Source: CAYGJN01 sp964350135 (lineage in GTDB: Bacteria; Bdellovibrionota; Bacteriovoracia; Bacteriovoracales; Bacteriovoracaceae). Taken from it: a DNA stretch of 5,004 nt. Below are positions 1-5,004 of the stretch, in pieces. The stretch covers positions 1-5,004 of the forward strand of contig CAYGJN010000149.1 of assembly GCA_964350135.1 (NCBI GenBank), read 5' to 3'. The translations under genes and the position numbers were made by a program. Positions within the stretch are counted from its first letter, which is position 1. The number at the start of each line of letters is the position of its first letter. Under the pieces are notes generated by a model. That model searched no databases, was not told the origin of the DNA, and saw nothing but the letters and a program-made list of their open reading frames with translations.

Positions 1-32
1 TCTTTAATACGACCCCAGTCATAACCAGCAGC
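1..32 (-). repeat. Direct repeat copy A (32 bp, period 168 bp)
   Basis: This 32-bp stretch is identical to 169-200. Read on the minus strand it encodes AAGYDWGRIK plus the first two bases of the next codon. Weaker similarity continues rightwards to about position 70. The 168-bp offset equals 56 codons, so this is an in-frame duplication inside the repeat protein. Because this copy touches the window edge, its true extent, and any further copies to the left, cannot be seen. Confidence 0.9.
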
Positions 33-1085
33 CCAAAATTGCTTAATACTAAAATGAGGCTTTAGCTGTTTTGTCGAATAAGGATATCCACTTATAGATC
101 TATAATAAGCTGTGAGGTTTTTAATTGTTGCACCGGCAGCAATAGATTCTTTTAAAGTAAAGCCCATATCTTTAATACGACCCCAGTCATAACCAGCAGC
201 TCTAAATTGCCCAAGTGTAAAATGGGACTTAAGGTCTTTTATTTTAAACAGACCAGCATAGCTAAGGTCTTTAAGAGAAAAACCTTGCGACATTAAATCT
301 TCAATACTGTACTTTTTTCTAATATCATTATGAAGATCTGAGATTTGAGTAATTTCTTTAACTGAAAAGCCTGTCTCTATTAGGTCATCTAGGGTCAGTG
401 ATAATCCGTTGTAAAAAGATTTTACACCATAGCCCATCTCTTTAAGTTCTTTAAAAGTACTTCCTTCAGCGTAGAAAATTTCAATTCCAAGCTGTTGTTG
501 TCCAAGAACATTTTTTGAATAAGTTTCTCTAAGTTCATCTGATAGATGATCAAAGTTTCCACAAAAACCATTTTTAACTAATAATTTAAAAGCAGATATT
601 TTAATTTCAGGTGTTATTTCTGTAACATCAGATTTTTGTGCGATTCTGGTAATATAGGATTGATAAGTGTTCTTAATTTCGTCTGTTTTCGAATAATCAA
701 GGTAATTGGCGCCTATATGTGAAATACTTGCTACGTTAACGCCATAATAAGGGTCAATAGTGCAAGTACCAATACTGTATAGGTTAAAGATTGAGTTTGG
801 AGTTAAAACATCCAGATAAGAAAAACTACTAAAAAGCTTAGATCTTATCTCATCATTTCTATCTACTTTATATTCTTCACATTCACCTGAATAAAGACCA
901 TCTTGGTAGATGTCAAAAGTCTTCTCGTCTATCTTTTCAACTTCAACACTATTTTTGTGAGCGGTAAAATGTCGTGGGCCACAACTCACAATATCTAGTG
1001 AGTCACCTGCAAAAATAATATTTTCGTTGGCCATGGTAAGAGAGCTTACAAGTAGTAAACTAGCTGGTAGTAGAGCGGTTTTCAT
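1..1085 (-). CDS. Secreted short-helical-repeat protein of unknown function (3' end outside window)
   Basis: The frame is open from ATG at 1085-1083 to the window edge: 361 complete codons, no stop, so the C-terminus is missing. GGAGA at 1095-1091, 5 nt before the ATG, fixes the start. The protein begins MKTALLPASLLLVSSLTMA, a typical Sec signal peptide with likely cleavage after TMA (residue 19). Residues 20 to about 200 form a part I do not recognise, with four cysteines (C35, C69, C108, C175) that could make two disulfides in an oxidising compartment. From about residue 205 the chain becomes units of 9-11 residues following roughly [LIV]-K-x-L-x-x-x-G-[FY]-[ST], such as FKELKEMGYG, LKDLSYAGLF and GRIKDMGFTLKE. 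Within this array about 56 residues are duplicated, with AAGYDWGRIK at 296-305 and again at 352-361. The pattern suggests stacked short helices and recalls the degenerate repeats of DotG/IcmE-like proteins, but I cannot assign a family. Function is unknown; a binding or structural role outside the cytoplasm is inference. Confidence 0.85.
   Translation of the reverse strand, partial: MKTALLPASLLLVSSLTMANENIIFAGDSLDIVSCGPRHFTAHKNSVEVEKIDEKTFDIYQDGLYSGECEEYKVDRNDEIRSKLFSSFSYLDVLTPNSIFNLYSIGTCTIDPYYGVNVASISHIGANYLDYSKTDEIKNTYQSYITRIAQKSDVTEITPEIKISAFKLLVKNGFCGNFDHLSDELRETYSKNVLGQQQLGIEIFYAEGSTFKELKEMGYGVKSFYNGLSLTLDDLIETGFSVKEITQISDLHNDIRKKYSIEDLMSQGFSLKDLSYAGLFKIKDLKSHFTLGQFRAAGYDWGRIKDMGFTLKESIAAGATIKNLTAYYRSISGYPYSTKQLKPHFSIKQFWAAGYDWGRIK
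169..200 (-). repeat. Direct repeat copy B (32 bp, period 168 bp)
   Basis: This is the second copy of the 32-bp block at 1-32 and encodes AAGYDWGRIK plus the first two bases of the following Asp codon. Downstream at 201-228 compared with 33-60, 19 of 28 bases still match. Exact identity at synonymous positions in the core suggests a fairly recent duplication or gene conversion within the gene rather than old protein-level constraint alone. Confidence 0.9.
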
Positions 1086-1160
1086 AAATTTCTCCAAGTT
1101 TAGTCTATTATTGTTGTACGAGATTGCAGGATAGAGACAATAAAGGTCTGAAATTATTAC

Positions 1161-1191
1161 AGTATAAAGAGCATTAAAGGACTGATTACAA
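1161..1191 (-). promoter_or_regulatory. Candidate sigma70-type promoter for the repeat-protein gene
   Basis: On the minus strand TATACT at 1166-1161 matches five of six positions of the -10 consensus. Upstream, TTGTAA at 1191-1186 could serve as a -35 with a long 19-nt spacer, or TGTAAT at 1190-1185 with 18 nt. Transcription would start near 1154, leaving a leader of about 70 nt before the ATG. The -10 is good and the -35 is weak. Another sigma factor cannot be excluded. Confidence 0.4.
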
Positions 1192-1212
1192 TTACTTACT
1201 TGTAGCAAGACA

Positions 1213-1218
1213 TATATT
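1213..1218 (+). promoter_or_regulatory. Candidate -10 box for the prolyl oligopeptidase gene
   Basis: TATATT matches five of six positions of the -10 consensus and would start transcription near 1225, about 48 nt before the ATG. No good -35 lies at 16-18 nt; the best is ATTACT at 1191-1196, matching three of six. In such AT-rich DNA a single -10-like hexamer is weak evidence, so this is a tentative call. Confidence 0.22.
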
Positions 1219-1223
1219 GAGTA

Positions 1224-1250
1224 TCCACCAAATCTTTAGTATTTTGTGGA
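1224..1250. promoter_or_regulatory. Imperfect inverted repeat upstream of the peptidase gene
   Basis: TCCACCAAAT at 1224-1233 and ATTTTGTGGA at 1241-1250 are inverted copies with one mismatch in ten, separated by 7 nt. It lies 22 bp upstream of the peptidase ATG, overlapping or just after the likely transcription start. It could be an operator or a hairpin at the 5' end of the mRNA. There is no T-run after it, so it is not a terminator. Function is inferred from position only. Confidence 0.35.
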
Positions 1251-1272
1251 ATCTATATAAGGAGCCTCAGCT

Positions 1273-3297
1273 ATGAAATTCACCTTGGCCATTTTAATCA
1301 GTTTCAATTTGTTTGCTTTTGTTTATCCAAAAGTTAAAACAACTCAATCTTTTGAGGTTAAATTCGGTGAGGTCATTCATGATCAATTTAAATGGATGGA
1401 AAATGAACATGATCCAACTCTTGGACAATGGATTTTTGAACAAAATAACCTCACTCAAAATTATCTTTCAGATGCGCTTTTAAGTGAGCTTCGATCTGAA
1501 TTTGAAGAAATCTACTTTCCTAAAAATACGAGATCATCTTCTTTTAGATATATTGAGCAAGATGATTACTCCAAATTTAGAAAGCCTCAATTAGCAGAAA
1601 ATGAAGAAGATAAAACAACCCAAGAAGAACTTAAACCTTATACAGCAATACAGCTTAGTGAAACAGGTTCTGACTTAAAAAGACTTGAAATCTATAAAAC
1701 TAGAAAATTGAATATATTAGAAAATGGAGAAATGAAGGAAGTTATCAGCCGGGAACTTGTTGAAGTTTTGAAAATAAAGTTTGGAGAAATTATTGAGTGG
1801 GTATCAGATGATACATTTATTTACTCCACAGATCTTGATGAAAGACTTGGTGGAACCCATCCTGTTATTTTGCAGCATAAAATTGGAACGGCCCAAAGTG
1901 ATGATATTGTTATCTATAGATCACTTTATCCAGACAAATTTCCTGATTTGAAAAAATATGGACAGCAATATTATATTCTTCAAGAATTGGACCGTCAGTC
2001 TGAGCTTCAGGATTTATATGAATTTGATATGAAGACTAAAGAGCTTACAAATCCGCATAGATTAAGTGGAGAGATTATAAATACCCACTACAATGACAAA
2101 ACAAAAAAACTTACGTCATATTTAATTGATCGTACTCAGAAATCAAACGGCGTGTTTTATGTTTATGACTATAGCACTAGAGCTAAAACAATACTTTTAG
2201 AAGAGCAGAGCTTCTCTCTTGATACAGCTTTCTTTTATAAAGGTCATTATTTCATTGTGGGAATTGATCATGCAGCACATGTCCTTTATAAATTGAACCC
2301 ACAATCAAATGAGCTTGTTCAAATTGATCTTCCTTATCTTGGATCCGTGAATATTAATTCAGCAAAAGATGAAGATGGTAAGAGTTTTCTGTCTGTTGGT
2401 ATAAGCACTTATATGCACCCTAATACGCTTGCTTATCGTTATGATTTTAAAACAAATTCTCTTTTGCAAAATTGGAGAATAGATCAAAATGAAGATCAAT
2501 TGGAAGTTGATGCTAAGAGATTATTCTATACAGGGCATGACGGAAAAAAAATTGCAATGTGGGCCATCTACAAAAAAGGTCTTAGCTTAGATACTCCAAG
2601 GCCTCTTTATTTATATGGATATGGTGGGTTTAGAATTAATCTTCTTCCACGCTTTCGCTCTGATGCTCTACCATTTATCAGACGTGGTGGAATTTTTGTA
2701 ACGGCTACCTTGCCAGGAGGCCTTGAGTACGGAGAAGACTGGCATAAATCAGGTCAACTTCTTATGAAATATAATACTTTTGATAATTTTGCTTTAGCAG
2801 CAAAGGAACTTATCCAAAGAGGTCTAACAACAGCTAACCAGCTGGCCATCGGCGGTGGTTCAAACGGCGGCCTACTTGTAACTGCAACAATGGAGCGTTA
2901 CCCCAGTCTTTTTAAAGCAGCTGTTCCGGAGGTAGGAGTCCATGATCTTTTAAATTATCATCTTTTTACAGCGGGTAAATGGTGGGTTTATGAGTATGGA
3001 AACCCTGATAAAGAAGAGAATTTTAATTTTCTTTTTGGGCTTTCTCCTTATCACAATCTTAAAAAGAAAAAATACCCATCAACTTTAGTTATGACAGCAA
3101 ATTTTGATGATAGAGTCGTTCCTTTTCATAGCTATAAATATATTGCTCGCTTACAACAAGTACAGGATTCTCAAAGCCCAGCTCTTTTATATGTAAAAAA
3201 AGATGGCTCTCACTCTTCACGCTCTGGCTCAAAGGCGGAAAGGCTTAAGCAGTATTCGACAAAGTGGGGATTTCTTATTTCTGAGCTTATGAATTAA
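1273..3297 (+). CDS. Prolyl oligopeptidase family serine peptidase (S9A), probably exported
   Basis: This 674-residue protein should cleave short peptides after proline, as S9A prolyl oligopeptidases do; the family is usually about 700 residues. The ATG follows GGAG (1261-1264) by 8 nt. Residues 1-17 are a signal-like segment (MKFTLAILISFNLFAFV), followed directly by the family's usual YP start and the KWMEN and W53/QN N-terminal motifs. Residues of about 75-415 should form the gating beta-propeller. The alpha/beta hydrolase domain carries YGYGGF (Y450, matching the oxyanion tyrosine), GGGSNGG (nucleophile S530), W571 in the position of the proline-stacking tryptophan, FDDRVVP (acid D612, substrate-binding R614) and GSHSSR (H647). 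Two motifs differ from the usual forms: LPGGLEYG (481-487) where RGGGEYG is common, and GSHSSR where GHGAG is common. All triad residues are present, so it is probably active. Substrate is unknown; periplasmic location rests on the predicted signal. Its neighbours are on the opposite strand, so it is monocistronic here. Confidence 0.93.
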   Translation: MKFTLAILISFNLFAFVYPKVKTTQSFEVKFGEVIHDQFKWMENEHDPTLGQWIFEQNNLTQNYLSDALLSELRSEFEEIYFPKNTRSSSFRYIEQDDYSKFRKPQLAENEEDKTTQEELKPYTAIQLSETGSDLKRLEIYKTRKLNILENGEMKEVISRELVEVLKIKFGEIIEWVSDDTFIYSTDLDERLGGTHPVILQHKIGTAQSDDIVIYRSLYPDKFPDLKKYGQQYYILQELDRQSELQDLYEFDMKTKELTNPHRLSGEIINTHYNDKTKKLTSYLIDRTQKSNGVFYVYDYSTRAKTILLEEQSFSLDTAFFYKGHYFIVGIDHAAHVLYKLNPQSNELVQIDLPYLGSVNINSAKDEDGKSFLSVGISTYMHPNTLAYRYDFKTNSLLQNWRIDQNEDQLEVDAKRLFYTGHDGKKIAMWAIYKKGLSLDTPRPLYLYGYGGFRINLLPRFRSDALPFIRRGGIFVTATLPGGLEYGEDWHKSGQLLMKYNTFDNFALAAKELIQRGLTTANQLAIGGGSNGGLLVTATMERYPSLFKAAVPEVGVHDLLNYHLFTAGKWWVYEYGNPDKEENFNFLFGLSPYHNLKKKKYPSTLVMTANFDDRVVPFHSYKYIARLQQVQDSQSPALLYVKKDGSHSSRSGSKAERLKQYSTKWGFLISELMN

Positions 3298-4661
3298 AGA
3301 ATCGGTCTTAAAGTTGTGCTGATGATAAAATTAAGAAAATCAGTACAGCTTTTATAACGAAGAGGTTTTCGTCCTTTAGGAACGGTTCGAGCCATCTTTA
3401 AAGTTTTAGTAAAGACATCATCCATTTTTTTTGTGAATTTTTTATCTTCAATAACGACTGCAATTTCACTATCCCAAACCTGAGATCTGTTTTCGAGGTT
3501 GTTGGTCATAATAAAAGTTGTATGGCCGTCAAATGTTGCCATTTTTTGATGATATAAAAGCCCAGATTTTGCACCATCAACCTCATGTAGGCTAACGCCC
3601 ATATTGACGAGTCTTTCAGAATCATACTGGTAAACAGGAGGAACATGAACTTCATCTGTGACATCTTGGCTTGTAATCATTTGTATCTTAGCTCCATTAT
3701 TTAATGCACTTTGAATTGCTTGGGTATTTGTTTTGTTTAAGATTACATAGGGACTTTGAACTCTTACTTTTTCTTTGGCTCTTTCAATATATGAAAGAAG
3801 AAGCTGGTGAGATTGTTGGAGTATATTTTTTGCTGCATTATCAAAGATAAGTGATAGTTTTTTAACCTTCTCTAGTCTTTTTTTCCAGTATGAAACAGTG
3901 TTTTTTGTAGTAAATACTTTCCTTGATTTATCAGGAAGACTTCTATCAAGAAGATTATTTGCTTCATTAATTTGAGTAGCTGTGAGGCTAACTTTTAATT
4001 TGTTAAAATCAATAGCCTCTACTCTTTGAGTATCAGATTCAAGTGCTTTATAAAAATCTAGTGCACTATTTACAGAATCTCCTTCTACAAGTAGGTCTCG
4101 ACTTCTCATATTGATACTATCTTTTCTTAGACCATAATATGAATCACCAATATTACGATCACTTACAATATAGCTGCCAAGGCCTTCAAAGATATCAAGT
4201 TTTACATGAAGTCGGTTTAAAAGTTTTCCAGGCTGCCAGGGAAGTTTTCCTTCATAAATATTATAAAATTTTATATTTATACCTTCATCTAATAAATGCT
4301 GAATCATTGCAGGGTAGAGTCTTCGGCCTTTCTCTGTTTTGGTGTGTGAAACTGAGCCGTAGTAATCTAAAATAATATTTACATCAACTCCATTTCTTTT
4401 CATTTCTCTAAGGGTCGCTAGATAAGCAAGTCCTGTTTCATCTGTTCTAAAAATAAAGTTTACTCCATAATAGGCCTGCTTTTCATTGGAAAAATAGGCA
4501 TTACGTAGCTGCATTCCTTCTCTATAGTCCTCTACAGATGTTACTGCATTAGCATATTCTTCAGATGCAGGTCCCCTTTTTGAGTCCGAGTAGAGTGTTT
4601 TGTGAATAAAAAATAGGCCAATAAATGCAATTGCAATAAATGGCAAAAATAGCTTTTTAAT
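3294..4661 (-). CDS. Membrane-anchored phospholipase D superfamily protein, ClsC/YmdC-like
   Basis: This is a two-lobed phospholipase D superfamily protein of 455 residues if started at ATT (4661-4659), or 450 if started at TTG (4646-4644). I prefer ATT because AAGGGAG lies 8 nt before it, against 23 nt for TTG, and it gives MKKLFLPFIAIAF, a normal lysine-led anchor or signal. There is no in-frame ATG or GTG back to a TAG stop. In ATT numbering, lobe 1 carries H152-x-K154-x4-E159-G, with Glu replacing the usual Asp, then SDRNIGDSYYG, which resembles the GGRNIGDEYF stretch of ClsC-type cardiolipin synthases. A lysine-rich helical linker spans about 215-290. Lobe 2 has a full H371-x-K373-x4-D378-G followed by TNNLENRS and DSE. 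The C-terminus (FLNFIISTTLRPIL) is hydrophobic. The family does phosphatidyl transfer or phosphodiester hydrolysis; cardiolipin synthesis at the inner membrane is the best inference, but a phospholipase or nuclease is possible. It is convergent with the peptidase gene, with a 4-bp overlap. Confidence 0.87.
   Translation of the reverse strand: MKKLFLPFIAIAFIGLFFIHKTLYSDSKRGPASEEYANAVTSVEDYREGMQLRNAYFSNEKQAYYGVNFIFRTDETGLAYLATLREMKRNGVDVNIILDYYGSVSHTKTEKGRRLYPAMIQHLLDEGINIKFYNIYEGKLPWQPGKLLNRLHVKLDIFEGLGSYIVSDRNIGDSYYGLRKDSINMRSRDLLVEGDSVNSALDFYKALESDTQRVEAIDFNKLKVSLTATQINEANNLLDRSLPDKSRKVFTTKNTVSYWKKRLEKVKKLSLIFDNAAKNILQQSHQLLLSYIERAKEKVRVQSPYVILNKTNTQAIQSALNNGAKIQMITSQDVTDEVHVPPVYQYDSERLVNMGVSLHEVDGAKSGLLYHQKMATFDGHTTFIMTNNLENRSQVWDSEIAVVIEDKKFTKKMDDVFTKTLKMARTVPKGRKPLRYKSCTDFLNFIISTTLRPIL
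3311..3353 (+). terminator. Candidate intrinsic terminator of the peptidase gene
   Basis: In the plus-strand RNA 3311-3323 can pair with 3339-3351 over 13 positions, two of them G-U wobbles (3318 with 3344, 3314 with 3348), with a 15-nt loop and a short T-run at 3350-3353. It starts 14 nt after the peptidase stop. On the minus-strand RNA the two wobbles become A-C mismatches, so the hairpin favours plus-strand transcripts. It sits inside the 3' coding part of the convergent gene. The long AT-rich loop and short T-run make it a weak to moderate candidate. Confidence 0.4.
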
Positions 4662-4676
4662 AGGCGATACTCCCTT
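4659..4676 (-). promoter_or_regulatory. Strong ribosome binding site followed by an ATT start codon
   Basis: On the minus strand AAGGGAG (4676-4670) is followed by 8 nt and then ATT AAA AAG CTA TTT. This is the only strong Shine-Dalgarno near the 5' end of the phospholipase D gene, and no ATG, GTG or TTG lies at the proper distance from it in any frame. ATT starts are rare but established in E. coli infC and pcnB, where initiation factor IF3 discriminates against them, keeping output low. A similar low-output effect here is inference. Confidence 0.55.
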
Positions 4677-4709
4677 AAAACTTATCGGATTTGTAGGGGG
4701 AAAGTTGAG

Positions 4710-4731
4710 TGTTTTTATCTAGATAAAAACA
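4710..4731. promoter_or_regulatory. Perfect 22-bp palindrome, candidate operator
   Basis: GTTTTTATCTAGATAAAAAC at 4711-4730 is its own reverse complement, and the flanking T4710 and A4731 extend it to 22 bp with no mismatch and no spacer. It lies between the divergent phospholipase D gene (start 49 bp to the left) and the thioredoxin-fold gene (start 82 bp to the right), so a dimeric regulator bound there could affect both. With no loop and no gene pointing into it, a terminator role is unlikely. I do not recognise it as a Fur, PerR or FNR consensus. Confidence 0.5.
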
Positions 4732-4812
4732 GATAACTCATAGTAAAATCAATTGCTTAGCTGGTCTTAAAGTACTATTGTGTTCTAATATAGAAATACC
4801 AGAGGAATCAAT

Positions 4813-5004
4813 ATGAAACTATTTTTAATAACAGCTCTACTCATTCCACAATTATGTTTTTCACTAACGGGTTTAAAAGTTGGTGATAAAGCTCCTGATT
4901 TAAACTTTAGAAATACTGAAGGCAAGAGTTTTGAGCTCTCAAAGATCAAAGGTAAGTCAGTGTTTATTTTTTATAGAGGGTCATGGTGTCCATATTGTGT
5001 AAAG
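4813..5004 (+). CDS. Exported AhpC/TSA-type peroxiredoxin-like (thioredoxin-fold) protein, 3' end outside window
   Basis: Sixty-four codons are visible before the window ends, with no stop. The ATG follows AGAGGA (4801-4806) by 6 nt. Residues 1-17 (MKLFLITALLIPQLCFS) look like a Sec signal peptide; C15 is not in a good lipobox, so a lipoprotein is unlikely. Then comes LKVGDKAPDLNFRNTEGKSFELSKIKGK, the standard N-terminal strand pattern of AhpC/TSA and Redoxin domains (xVGDxAPDFxL), followed by VFIFYRGSWCPYC with the thiol pair C59 and C62. The FYRGxWCPYC form is typical of a peroxiredoxin-like AhpC/TSA subgroup rather than of TlpA/ResA thioredoxins, though the missing C-terminal part is needed to decide. 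The likely role is thiol-dependent peroxide reduction or disulfide exchange in the periplasm. It is transcribed divergently from the phospholipase D gene, with the 22-bp palindrome between them. Confidence 0.85.
   Translation, partial: MKLFLITALLIPQLCFSLTGLKVGDKAPDLNFRNTEGKSFELSKIKGKSVFIFYRGSWCPYCVK

Noticed and set aside
1..200. Two identical 32-bp direct repeats resembling a CRISPR unit
   Set aside because: Only two copies are visible, the 136-bp stretch between them continues the same open reading frame, and similarity decays gradually beyond the core. It is a coding duplication.
1254..1259. TATATA as a -10 box for the peptidase gene
   Set aside because: It is directly followed by the GGAG ribosome binding site, so a transcript starting about 7 nt later would lack that site.
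3195..3293. Terminator for the phospholipase D gene, using the minus-strand T7 run opposite 3195-3201
   Set aside because: The sequence just before the T-run holds direct rather than inverted repeats (GAGCC/AGAG), and no stable stem could be drawn.
4139..4375. Plus-strand open reading frame of 78 codons
   Set aside because: It lies wholly inside the phospholipase D gene on the opposite strand, across the first HKD motif, has no family resemblance, and has no reason to be coding.
4644..4646. TTG as the start of the phospholipase D gene
   Set aside because: The Shine-Dalgarno is 23 nt away, only a weak A-rich stretch precedes it, and the resulting N-terminus lacks the positively charged residues before the hydrophobic segment. 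It is kept as the fallback start.
4710..4731. Palindrome as a bidirectional terminator
   Set aside because: The flanking genes point away from it, so no transcript should end there, and it has no loop or G+C-rich stem.

Overview
The window is AT-rich, gene-dense bacterial DNA, almost certainly from a Gram-negative organism. All four genes begin with a lysine-plus-hydrophobic export signal or membrane anchor, one is a cardiolipin-synthase-type phospholipase D relative, and the Shine-Dalgarno sites are ordinary (GGAG, GGAGA, AGAGGA, AAGGGAG). Gene content and base composition would fit a Bacteriovorax/Bdellovibrio-like or other low-GC marine proteobacterium. That is a guess from general character, not from a diagnostic marker.

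Layout from left to right. (1) Positions 1-1085, minus strand: the N-terminal 361 residues of a secreted repeat protein that runs off the left edge. It has a signal peptide, a four-cysteine N-terminal part I do not recognise, and a C-terminal array of 9-11-residue helical-looking repeats that includes a 56-residue higher-order duplication. (2) Positions 1086-1272: a divergent intergenic region with a plausible sigma70-type -10 box for the leftward gene and an imperfect inverted repeat before the rightward gene. (3) Positions 1273-3297, plus strand: a complete prolyl oligopeptidase (peptidase family S9A) with catalytic Ser, Asp and His all visible. (4) Positions 3294-4661, minus strand: a complete membrane-anchored phospholipase D superfamily protein of the ClsC/YmdC type, convergent with the peptidase and sharing a 4-bp TTAA that gives TAA stops on both strands. 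Its best start is an ATT codon. (5) Positions 4662-4812: a second divergent intergenic region with a perfect 22-bp palindrome. (6) Positions 4813-5004, plus strand: the first 64 residues of an exported AhpC/TSA-type thioredoxin-fold protein with a CPYC motif, cut by the right edge.

The genes alternate in direction (-, +, -, +), so none is in an operon with another inside the window. They share only a likely destination in the cell envelope or periplasm: a secreted repeat protein, a peptidase, a phospholipid-modifying enzyme and a thiol enzyme. I see no sign of a mobile element, CRISPR array, RNA gene or defence cluster, and no convincing undescribed multi-gene system. The points most worth a second look are the repeat protein, the apparent ATT start and the 22-bp palindrome.
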